Below, piece by piece: positions 1-5,284 of a DNA stretch of 5,400 bases. The position numbers and the translations under genes were made by a program. Position 1 is the first letter of the stretch. The number at the start of each line of letters is the position of its first letter. Source of the stretch: Oscillospiraceae bacterium (GTDB taxonomy: Bacteria > Bacillota > Clostridia > Oscillospirales > Ruminococcaceae); assembly GCA_017410745.1 (NCBI GenBank), contig JAFPPJ010000323.1, forward strand, positions 1 through 5,400, in the 5' to 3' direction. The notes under the pieces were generated by a model, which was given only the letters and a program-made list of their open reading frames with translations, ran no database searches and was not told the DNA's origin.

Positions 1-1173
1 ATGCTCGAGAACTTCGTGCCTCCCTACAATGCTACCGTAATGGAAAAGCTCGAGGCTCAGGGCGCAGTGATGCTCGGCAAGGCATCCATGGATGAATTTG
101 CGATGGGCGGCTCTACACAGACATCCGCATTCGCAAAGACCAAGAACCCCTATGACCTTGGCAGAGTGCCCGGCGGCTCATCCGGCGGCTCTGCTGCTGC
201 TGTCGGCGGTGATCTCTGTGCTGCCGCTCTGGGCTCCGATACAGGCGGATCCATCCGTCAGCCCGCATCCTTCTGCGGCGTTACGGGCATTAAGCCCACC
301 TACGGCAGAGTATCCCGCTACGGTCTCGTGGCATTCGCAAGCTCCTTCGACCAGATAGGGCCTATCGCCCGCAGCGCCGAGGACTGCGGCATCATACTCA
401 ATGCGATATGCGGCTACGATCCCCATGACGGCACATCCTCACATGAAGCCGTGCCCGACTTCAACGAGAAGATCGGCAAGGGCATGAAGGGTGTCAGGAT
501 CGCAGTAGTAAAGGAATTCTTCGCAGAGGGCGTTGACGACTGTGTAAGAAAGGCCGTGCTTGCGGCTGTTGATACATACAAGGCTATGGGCGCAGAGATA
601 ATCGAGGCATCCATGCCCTCCCTCAGATATGCGATAGCTGCATACTATCTCATCGCATCGGCTGAGGCATCCTCCAACCTTTCCCGCTATGACGGCATAA
701 AGTACGGTCATCGTGCGGATGTGGCAGGCTCATACAACGATCTTATCATAGCATCGAGGAGCGAGGGCTTCGGCGACGAGGTAAAGCGCCGCATACTCCT
801 GGGCAACTATGCGCTCTCATCGGGCTACTATGATGCATACTACGGCAAGGCTATGGGTCTTCGCCAGAAGATACGCGAGGAATACGCAGAGATATTCACC
901 AAGTGCGACCTTATCATCACTCCCACCGCACCCAGCGTTGCATACGGCACCAACGAGAATATCAGCGACCCCAAGAAGATGTATCAGGCAGACTTCTGCA
1001 CAGTCACCGTCAATATCGCATCGCTTCCCGCTATATCCACCACCTGCGGCTACGACGAGAAGGGTATGCCCATAGGCATGTCCATTGTCGGCAGAATGTG
1101 GGATGAGGTCTCCGTCATAGCTGCGGCAGACGCATTCGAGAAGCAGTTCACACGCATAGGTGCGTCACTTTAA
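1..1173 (+). CDS. gatA: Aspartyl/glutamyl-tRNA amidotransferase subunit A, 5'-truncated by the window edge
   Basis: Glutaminase subunit of the cytoplasmic GatCAB complex. It hydrolyses glutamine and passes the ammonia to GatB, which amidates Glu-tRNA(Gln) or Asp-tRNA(Asn). The visible 390 residues form the amidase-signature domain: a glycine/serine-rich loop GGSSGGSAAAV (58-68) and SDTGGSIRQPA (79-89). By family knowledge Ser60 is the cis-serine and Ser84 the nucleophile of the Ser-cisSer-Lys triad. R264 and D331 fall where the glutamine-binding Arg and Asp of the Staphylococcus enzyme are expected. The first codon here is an internal methionine: full-length GatA is about 485 residues, so about 95 residues, including the catalytic lysine, lie upstream. 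The C-terminus is complete and the stop overlaps the gatB ribosome binding site. gatC is expected upstream. No disruption is visible. Confidence 0.97.
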   Translation: MLENFVPPYNATVMEKLEAQGAVMLGKASMDEFAMGGSTQTSAFAKTKNPYDLGRVPGGSSGGSAAAVGGDLCAAALGSDTGGSIRQPASFCGVTGIKPTYGRVSRYGLVAFASSFDQIGPIARSAEDCGIILNAICGYDPHDGTSSHEAVPDFNEKIGKGMKGVRIAVVKEFFAEGVDDCVRKAVLAAVDTYKAMGAEIIEASMPSLRYAIAAYYLIASAEASSNLSRYDGIKYGHRADVAGSYNDLIIASRSEGFGDEVKRRILLGNYALSSGYYDAYYGKAMGLRQKIREEYAEIFTKCDLIITPTAPSVAYGTNENISDPKKMYQADFCTVTVNIASLPAISTTCGYDEKGMPIGMSIVGRMWDEVSVIAAADAFEKQFTRIGASL

Positions 1174-1179
1174 GGAGGT
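1172..1179 (+). promoter_or_regulatory. Ribosome binding site of gatB, overlapping the gatA stop codon
   Basis: The AAGGAGGT at this position is a near-perfect Shine-Dalgarno sequence six bases before the gatB ATG. Its first two bases are the last two of the gatA TAA stop. This fixes the gatB start and implies that ribosomes ending gatA are placed to reinitiate at gatB, as expected for subunits needed in equal amounts. Confidence 0.9.
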
Positions 1180-1185
1180 ATCAGT

Positions 1186-2643
1186 ATGTCAGTTTCAGAT
1201 TATATTCCCGTTATAGGACTTGAGATACACTCCGAGCTGCTCACCAATTCCAAGGTATTCTGCACCTGCTCTGCGGAGTTCGGCGGCGACAAGAACACAC
1301 GCTGCTGCCCTGTATGCTCGGGTCTCCCCGGCACGCTCCCCGTTATCAACCGCCGTGCGGTAGAATATGCCATAAAGGCAGGCTACGCTCTCGGATGCGG
1401 CATAAACAAGTTCTCCGTATGGGACAGAAAGAACTACTTCTATCCCGACCTTCCCAAGGCATATCAGATATCCGAGCTCAATCTCCCTATCTGCCTTGCT
1501 GGTGAAGTGCCCATCGAATACGAGGAGAACGGCGAAAAGAAGAGCAAGGTGATACGCATCAACCACATCCACCTTGAGGAGGATGCGGGCAAGCTGGTTC
1601 ATGACGACCTCAACGGCGTATCGCTGTGCGACTACAACCGCTGCGGCGTGCCCCTCGTGGAGATAGTCACCGAGCCCGATATGCGCTCCCCCGAGGAGGC
1701 AAGGACTCTCGTTGAGACCATCGCTCTGCTTCTCCAGTACGCAGGCGTATCCGACTGCAAGATGGAGGAGGGCTCTATCCGTGCGGACGTGAACATCTCC
1801 CTCATGAGGAAGGATGCCACAGAGTTTGGCACAAGAGCCGAGATAAAGAACGTAAACTCCCTCAAATCCATATACCGCACCATCGAGTACGAGATAAAGC
1901 GTCAGGCTGCCATACTCGACAGAGGCGGCACGATAGTACAGGAGACCCGCCGCTTCGATGCCAACAAGGGCGAGACCAAGTCCATGCGTACCAAAGAGGA
2001 CGCACATGACTACAAGTACTTCCCCGATCCCGACATCAAGCAGGTAAATCTCCGCGATGAGGATCTTGAAAGGCTCAGGGCTGAGCTTCCCGAGATGCCC
2101 CGTGAGCGCACGGCTAAGTACATCGGCTTCGGCATCCCCGAGAAGGAAGCAAAGATCATCGTATCCGACAAGGTCATATCCGACTTCTTTGAGGATGCGC
2201 TGAAGTCCTACAACAACCCCAAGTCCCTCGTGAACTTCATCAACGGCGAGATACTCCGCCGCATCAACCTCGGCGAGATAGACAAGACCAACACCGCATA
2301 CACTGCAGCACAGGTGGCAAAGCTCGTACAGATGGCAGATACCGAGAAGGTATCCAAGAACGATGCCAAGGAGATATTCCGTGAGATGGCAGAAAAGGGC
2401 GGCGACCCCGAGGAGATCGCAAAGGCAAGGGGTATGCTCATCGTCACCGATACAGGCAAGGTGAACGAGGTCATCGACAAGGTCATCGCATCCAACGAAA
2501 AGGCTGTCAACCAGTATGTAGGCGGCGACGTAAAGGTATTCGGCTTCCTCATGGGTCAGTGCAGCAAGGAACTCAGAGGTGCAGCTACTCCCAAGGTAAT
2601 AAAGGAAGAGCTCGAAAAGAAGCTCAAGTCGCTCATCGGCTGA
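1186..2643 (+). CDS. gatB: Aspartyl/glutamyl-tRNA amidotransferase subunit B
   Basis: tRNA-binding and kinase/transamidase subunit of GatCAB. It phosphorylates the misattached Glu or Asp with ATP, then amidates it with ammonia channelled from GatA. At 485 residues it is of normal family length. The N-terminal cradle domain shows IGLEIHSELLT (10-20), a CxC...CxxC zinc site (C26, C28, C41, C44), KNYFYPDLPK (82-91), HLEEDAGK (129-136), the family signature DYNRCGVPLVEI (149-160) and MEEGSIRADVN (193-203). Residues from about 330 onward are the helical GatB/YqeY tail domain that contacts the tRNA. Residue 148, just before the signature, is Cys where a branched aliphatic residue is usual; this is unlikely to matter. 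The ATG follows an ideal ribosome binding site. It is cotranscribed with gatA and followed by a hairpin terminator. Confidence 0.98.
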   Translation: MSVSDYIPVIGLEIHSELLTNSKVFCTCSAEFGGDKNTRCCPVCSGLPGTLPVINRRAVEYAIKAGYALGCGINKFSVWDRKNYFYPDLPKAYQISELNLPICLAGEVPIEYEENGEKKSKVIRINHIHLEEDAGKLVHDDLNGVSLCDYNRCGVPLVEIVTEPDMRSPEEARTLVETIALLLQYAGVSDCKMEEGSIRADVNISLMRKDATEFGTRAEIKNVNSLKSIYRTIEYEIKRQAAILDRGGTIVQETRRFDANKGETKSMRTKEDAHDYKYFPDPDIKQVNLRDEDLERLRAELPEMPRERTAKYIGFGIPEKEAKIIVSDKVISDFFEDALKSYNNPKSLVNFINGEILRRINLGEIDKTNTAYTAAQVAKLVQMADTEKVSKNDAKEIFREMAEKGGDPEEIAKARGMLIVTDTGKVNEVIDKVIASNEKAVNQYVGGDVKVFGFLMGQCSKELRGAATPKVIKEELEKKLKSLIG

Positions 2644-2649
2644 TATACA

Positions 2650-2684
2650 GGCGCATAAAGCTCTGTGCTTTATGCGCCGTTTTA
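2650..2684 (+). terminator. Hairpin terminator (or attenuator) after gatB
   Basis: GGCGCATAAAG (2650-2660) pairs perfectly with CTTTATGCGCC (2668-2678), and C2661-G2667 adds a twelfth pair, leaving a five-base loop. A G and four Ts follow (2679-2683). It lies seven bases after the gatB stop and fits a Rho-independent terminator, though the T-run is short. The ribosome binding site of the next small ORF starts at 2686, so the structure may let part of transcription through or act as an attenuator. Confidence 0.8.
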
Positions 2685-2696
2685 CAGGAGGATATC

Positions 2697-2849
2697 ATGA
2701 GATCATACTTCGACGGAGGATTGCTGCAGCTGATAGGCTACCGCATACTCGGCTTTCTCGTCACCGTGCTCACGCTCGGCATATACGCACTATGGCTCGA
2801 TATAAAGCTGCGCCAGTGGAAGGTAAGCCACACATATTTCGCATGCTGA
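2697..2849 (+). CDS. Short DUF898-like membrane protein, apparently internally deleted
   Basis: A 50-residue ORF with AGGAGG (2686-2691) five bases before its ATG. It begins SYFDGGLLQLIGYRILGF and ends IKLRQWKVSHTYFAC. From memory, small clostridial DUF898-type membrane proteins of about 95-100 residues begin with an SYFDGGLL-like segment plus a hydrophobic helix ending TLGI, and end with a second ...TLGIYGFWL-type helix and a KHT-like tail. Here the first and last parts are joined at a single TLGI (residues 26-29), as though the middle, with its KHTVIxGxRL-type stretch, had been lost. Residues about 10-35 form one hydrophobic segment, so a membrane location is likely. The TGA stop is inside a dispersed repeat. 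No promoter of its own is seen; expression would depend on readthrough past the gatB hairpin. It could be a functional single-helix protein or a decaying remnant. Confidence 0.6.
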   Translation: MRSYFDGGLLQLIGYRILGFLVTVLTLGIYALWLDIKLRQWKVSHTYFAC

Positions 2850-2891
2850 GCCTGCACCACTCCTGGGTCTGATGCATATGTACTGATACGG
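2841..2891. repeat. Dispersed repeat element, copy 1 (headed by GCATGCT-G-AGCCTGC)
   Basis: This stretch resembles 5313-5365. Both share GCTGAGCCTGCACC exactly, then, after small indels, TGATrCATATG and an ACkGAyACGG-like end. The head is an inverted repeat around a central G: GCATGCT/AGCCTGC here with one mismatch, perfect in the other copy. The element begins inside the last codons of the preceding ORF and supplies its TGA stop (2847-2849). No coding capacity of its own is seen. Confidence 0.6.
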
Positions 2892-2913
2892 TAGATATGC
2901 TTGGTTATATGTA

Positions 2914-2944
2914 AAAAGGACGGATCAGCGTGACCCGTCCTTTT
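2914..2944. terminator. Bidirectional Rho-independent terminator between convergent genes
   Basis: AAAAGGACGG (2914-2923) pairs perfectly with CCGTCCTTTT (2935-2944). Beyond one A-C mismatch, TCA/TGA add three pairs, closing a GCG triloop. On the plus strand the stem runs into TTTTATT. On the minus strand the same stem is followed by TTTTT (complement of 2917-2913). It can therefore end transcription from the gatB side and from the minus-strand TetR/DUF998 operon. Confidence 0.88.
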
Positions 2945-3009
2945 ATTGTATACCTTTTTCAACAGGGATTACCAATGTCCCGACTTACCACAGCCGCCCG
3001 ATAATATCA

Positions 3010-3037
3010 TTATGCATTATGAATTATGCATTATGCA
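3010..3037. repeat. Four tandem heptamers, TTATGCA/TTATGAA
   Basis: The units are TTATGCA (3010), TTATGAA (3017), TTATGCA (3024) and TTATGCA (3031), followed by a degenerate TTGATGA. The array covers the 3' end of the minus-strand DUF998 gene: read on that strand, it encodes the last residues M-H-N-A and the TAA stop. Because the unit is not a multiple of three, gain or loss of a unit would change that protein's end. Confidence 0.75.
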
Positions 3038-3683
3038 TTGATGAAGGCTCCCCGAAGCCGTTAAACAAGTCTATGCCTATGACTGCGCCGAAACCCACTG
3101 CCGCCAGCAGGCTGAACCGCTCCACTATGCCGAAATAGTCGGGCGGGACTATCCCCTGCCCCATCGCACCCACCATCATCATCAGGAATGCGATGCCCGC
3201 ACAGACAGCCGTGCCCTTCATACACTTGTCCTTTATCCCTGCGATGATCATGAGTATCAGTGACACTATCGAGAGCAGCACCACAGCCACCGTTATGACC
3301 ATATGCATTATCTCCTGGAAGGATGCTATCTCCTTGCCGCTGTCGGCAAGGGGGAACATATCATAGCCCACGCGGGATATCCAGTTCATCACGGTGAACA
3401 GATATATCCCCAGGCGGAATTTCTTCGTGCCTATGCGGTTCTCGGAGACATACACCGATGCAAGGGTGGTGCATACCACGCCGCAGGCACTGTAGACTGC
3501 GGAGAGCCTGTCCCACAGCTGACGCGAGGGTGCGGTGTCCGCAGAAAGGTCGCTCACTGCCTGTGCCATCCAGTCATACCCCGGGAAGGCAAGGGGCGCG
3601 AATATCATCGCCGCCATATATGACAGCAGTGCGGCAACGCCCGTGAGCCCGAGTATATTTATCAGTTTCCTTTTCACAGTCAT
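3024..3683 (-). CDS. DUF998-type integral membrane protein
   Basis: A 219-residue, strongly hydrophobic protein of unknown biochemical role. I count about six membrane segments, near residues 9-30, 61-79, 90-105, 124-150, 156-175 and 188-206. PGYDWMAQAVSDLSA (34-48) after the first helix and FGIVERFS (184-191) before the last match my memory of DUF998 proteins, which are about 200 residues with six helices. The ATG overlaps the TetR stop as ATGA (3680-3683), indicating translational coupling. The AAGGGAG upstream sits only about one base from that ATG but about seven from the in-frame GTG at 3677-3675, so a start two codons later is possible. The last residues (MHNA) and the stop lie in a heptamer repeat, so the natural C-terminus may have been altered. 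Pairing with a TetR regulator suggests an inducible membrane or export-related role, but no substrate can be named. Confidence 0.82.
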   Translation of the reverse strand: MTVKRKLINILGLTGVAALLSYMAAMIFAPLAFPGYDWMAQAVSDLSADTAPSRQLWDRLSAVYSACGVVCTTLASVYVSENRIGTKKFRLGIYLFTVMNWISRVGYDMFPLADSGKEIASFQEIMHMVITVAVVLLSIVSLILMIIAGIKDKCMKGTAVCAGIAFLMMMVGAMGQGIVPPDYFGIVERFSLLAAVGFGAVIGIDLFNGFGEPSSMHNA

Positions 3684-4276
3684 TCTCCCTTCATTATGCC
3701 GGCGAACCATGCGATGTACTGCTGCATCTCCTCGGTGACGCGCAGCTTCTCTTCCTCCCCTGCGGTCACCCTGTCCATGCAGTTGTCCACCATAGTATGT
3801 ATGGTATACGCATATGACAGCGCCGCACTGTCTATGCCATCGCTCTTCATTATGCCGTGTACTGCCAGCGCATAGAACAGTTCCCTTACGGAAGCGGTCA
3901 TGCGTGCGCTCTCCTCGAGCAGTATCCCTGCGGCAGCGGCGGAAGTGGTGCGCTCCGAGTACAGCACCTTGAAAAAGCGCTGTATATCCGCATCCGACAG
4001 GAATCTGACATAGCCGTCCATGCACACCGAAAGTATCTGTGCGAGCTCCATGCCGTACAGCTTGTCCGTGGGTATCGGCACGGCGCATTTCTTCGCCTGC
4101 TCCCGCAGATACACATACATAGCCTCCACTATCTCATCCTTAGATGCGAAATGATTATACAGCGAGGGCTTCTTTATCCCGACCCTGTCCGCTATCTGCG
4201 ACAGTGACACCGCACGCAGCCCGCACTCCGATGCAAGCTCAAGGGCGGCATAGATTATCTCTTCTCTTCTGTCCAT
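3680..4276 (-). CDS. TetR/AcrR-family transcriptional repressor
   Basis: A 198-residue DNA-binding regulator of normal TetR length. Residues 1-47 form the conserved DNA-binding domain, with the helix-turn-helix at about 25-44 (SLSQIADRVGIKKPSLYNHF). The KKPSLYNHFxSKDE motif is typical of the family. Residues 50-198 are the variable helical ligand-binding and dimerisation domain; nothing in it identifies the ligand. The ATG is preceded by GAGGAGGG with six bases spacing. It is the first gene of an operon with the DUF998 gene, which overlaps it by four bases. Two palindromic sites in its promoter fit autorepression. The probable target is therefore its own operon; the flavodoxin promoter on the other side is close enough to be affected but lacks the same sites. 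Confidence 0.95.
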   Translation of the reverse strand: MDRREEIIYAALELASECGLRAVSLSQIADRVGIKKPSLYNHFASKDEIVEAMYVYLREQAKKCAVPIPTDKLYGMELAQILSVCMDGYVRFLSDADIQRFFKVLYSERTTSAAAAGILLEESARMTASVRELFYALAVHGIMKSDGIDSAALSYAYTIHTMVDNCMDRVTAGEEEKLRVTEEMQQYIAWFAGIMKGE

Positions 4277-4294
4277 GTATATCCCTCCTCATAG

Positions 4295-4310
4295 ACTACC
4301 GTTCGTTAGT
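4295..4310. promoter_or_regulatory. Putative TetR operator O1, over the transcription start
   Basis: ACTACCGTTCGTTAGT is an imperfect 16-bp palindrome (six of eight base pairs match) with CTAnCG/CGnTAG-type half-sites of the kind TetR repressors bind. It lies just downstream of the minus-strand -10 box, where transcription should start. It matches O2 at 14 of 16 positions. Confidence 0.7.
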
Positions 4311-4311
4311 T

Positions 4312-4340
4312 ATTATACTACCAATCGTTAGTTTTGTCAA
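4312..4340 (-). promoter_or_regulatory. Sigma-70 promoter of the TetR/DUF998 operon
   Basis: On the minus strand TTGACA (complement of 4335-4340) and TATAAT (complement of 4312-4317) are separated by exactly 17 bases: a full consensus promoter. The AT-rich tract at 4347-4360 upstream of the -35 could act as an UP element. Such a strong promoter covered by two operators fits tight repression with high induced output. Confidence 0.88.
4317..4332. promoter_or_regulatory. Putative TetR operator O2, within the promoter spacer
   Basis: ACTACCAATCGTTAGT has the same half-sites as O1 and begins 22 bases from it, about two helical turns, so two repressor dimers could sit on nearly the same DNA face. 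It fills almost all of the spacer between the -10 and -35 boxes of the TetR promoter. Confidence 0.7.
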
Positions 4341-4369
4341 GTACCTATTTAAAATTTTTTCGTCAGGTA

Positions 4370-4398
4370 TTGACATATATATCAGTGTGATATATAAT
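4370..4398 (+). promoter_or_regulatory. Sigma-70 promoter of the flavodoxin transcript with a palindromic spacer
   Basis: TTGACA (4370-4375) and TATAAT (4393-4398) are 17 bases apart, again full consensus. The spacer and the start of the -10 box form a perfect inverted repeat: TATATATCA (4376-4384), GTG, TGATATATA (4388-4396). A regulator bound there would block RNA polymerase. The sequence differs from O1/O2, so a different regulator is likely; none is encoded in the window with an evident match. Transcription should start near 4405. The -35 box is 29 bases from that of the divergent TetR promoter. Confidence 0.85.
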
Positions 4399-4426
4399 AA
4401 AAGTGATAGGGGCATGCAGGGAGACG

Positions 4427-4516
4427 ATGCCGTCAAGGAGTATTGACTATGCTCTGCGGATAACTGACCTGCTGCAAATGCGTATCGAACAGCACCGGGA
4501 TTGCCCGGCGCCGTGA
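4427..4516 (+). CDS. Possible 29-residue leader ORF before the flavodoxin gene
   Basis: An ATG about 22 bases after the expected transcription start opens a 29-codon frame beginning MPSRSIDYALRITDLLQM and ending DCPAP. AGGGAG (4418-4423) precedes it by only three bases, a short but usable spacing. The stop lies 14 bases before the flavodoxin ATG and just ahead of its ribosome binding site, a geometry suited to coupled translation. The IDYALRI segment loosely recalls the first helix of Rrf2-type regulators (xDYALR), but 29 residues cannot form that domain. It could be a leader peptide, the remnant of a regulator, or chance. I do not recognise a function. Confidence 0.28.
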   Translation: MPSRSIDYALRITDLLQMRIEQHRDCPAP

Positions 4517-4530
4517 CTCAGGAGGTAAAT

Positions 4531-5022
4531 ATGGATATAATCGTATACTACTCGCTCGAAGGCAACACAGAGCTTGCGGCACAGAAGGCGGCGGAGCTCC
4601 TCGGATGCGATACTCTGCGCCTTGAGCCCGACAAGGCATACCCCACCGGCAAGGTGACCAAATTCCTGTGGGGCGGGAAAAGCGCAGTGATGGCGGAAAC
4701 GCCTGCGCTCAAGCCATATACCTTTGATGCATCGAAGTATGACCGCATCATATTCGGCTTCCCCATATGGGCATCGAACATCGCTCCCCCGATCCGCACC
4801 TTCATCAAGGAGAATGACCTTTCGGGCAAGCGCTTTGCGGCTATAGCCTGTCAGGCGGGCAACGGCGCAGAGAAGGCATTTGAGAAGCTGGCCGCCCTAT
4901 TGGGCACTTCCCCGGAAGAGACGCTCATCCTCATCGACCCGAAGTCTCGTCCGTCAGCCGACAACGACGCCAAGATAAAGGCATTCTGTACCCGGTCGGC
5001 AAAGCCGACAGTTACCCGTTAA
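4531..5022 (+). CDS. Flavodoxin-like FMN-binding protein
   Basis: A 163-residue cytoplasmic electron-transfer protein of the short flavodoxin fold, expected to bind FMN. The N-terminal strand MDIIVYYS runs into the phosphate-binding loop SLEGNTEL (8-15). RIIFGFPIWASNIAPP (72-87) carries the second cofactor-contacting loop with an aromatic residue (W80) placed to cover the flavin. FAAIACQAGNGAEKAFEKL (102-120) is the next strand, loop and helix. The start is fixed by AGGAGG (4520-4525) five bases before the ATG; a TTG start at 4501 would add ten residues without a ribosome binding site. Relatives, as I recall, end soon after an IKAFC-like helix. Here the last residues, about SAKPTVTR, and the stop come from a 61-bp repeat, so the tail has probably been replaced. 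The redox partner is unknown. Confidence 0.9.
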   Translation: MDIIVYYSLEGNTELAAQKAAELLGCDTLRLEPDKAYPTGKVTKFLWGGKSAVMAETPALKPYTFDASKYDRIIFGFPIWASNIAPPIRTFIKENDLSGKRFAAIACQAGNGAEKAFEKLAALLGTSPEETLILIDPKSRPSADNDAKIKAFCTRSAKPTVTR

Positions 5023-5116
5023 GCATTCGCACGTACCTATTATACTATCCTCGGAGTCGGCAAAGCCGACTGTTACCCGATGTGCATTTGAACGCGCCTT
5101 TTATACTATTCTTGGA
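4995..5116. repeat. Two tandem copies of a 61-bp repeat headed by GTCGGC-AAA-GCCGAC
   Basis: Copy 1 is 4995-5055 and copy 2 is 5056-5116. They match at 50 of 61 positions with no gap. Each opens with a perfect 6-bp hairpin closing an AAA loop, then GTTACCCG, a variable middle, and TTATACTAT. Conservation is strongest in the hairpin and at the TTATACTAT end. Copy 1 overlaps the end of the flavodoxin gene and supplies its TAA (5020-5022). No T-run follows the hairpins, so they are poor terminators. Confidence 0.85.
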
Positions 5117-5284
5117 ACATAGGACAGCACATTATAAATGGGATTACTTTCATTGGGGGATTGGGGGCGCAGCCCCCATTAAAGATGTGAGCGAACACCT
5201 GCGGATGTTTTGCTCACTCCTTCCCTAAACCCTAAACCCTATTCACTATTCACTATACCCTATATCCTAATTTCGCTCTGTCTA

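Noticed and set aside
1195..2007. 270-residue open frame on the minus strand inside gatB
   Set aside because: It is antisense to a clearly conserved gatB, has no recognisable domain, and open antisense frames are common in GC-rich codon usage.
2738..2962. 74-residue minus-strand frame between the convergent genes
   Set aside because: It spans the bidirectional terminator and a dispersed repeat, lacks a ribosome binding site that I can see, and has no family resemblance.
3684..4088. N-terminal extension that would make the DUF998 protein 354 residues
   Set aside because: The extension is the TetR gene read in another frame; its arginine/histidine/glycine-rich translation looks like a shadow, and the coupled ATG at 3683 is a better start.
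3857..4207. 116-residue plus-strand frame opposite the TetR gene
   Set aside because: It is a shadow of TetR, with no ribosome binding site of note and histidine/cysteine/arginine-rich composition unlike a real protein.
4449..4463. Four-codon frame M-L-C-G with AAGGAG eight bases upstream
   Set aside because: Too short to support; it overlaps the longer leader frame, and its Shine-Dalgarno lies in a small stem-loop. It is not counted as a feature.
4995..5116. CRISPR-like array
   Set aside because: The two units are directly abutting and similar throughout, with no unique spacers of uniform size and no cas genes.
5162..5178. GC hairpin TGGGGGC-GCA-GCCCCCA as terminator of the flavodoxin gene
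   Set aside because: No T-run follows on either strand (ATTAAAG on plus). It is a strong hairpin but not a canonical Rho-independent terminator, so it is described only as part of the repeat island.
5223..5241. CCCTAAACCCTAAACCCTA, identical to the plant-type telomere repeat
   Set aside because: There are only two full units within bacterial sequence flanked by bacterial genes; this is low-complexity coincidence, not telomeric DNA or contamination.
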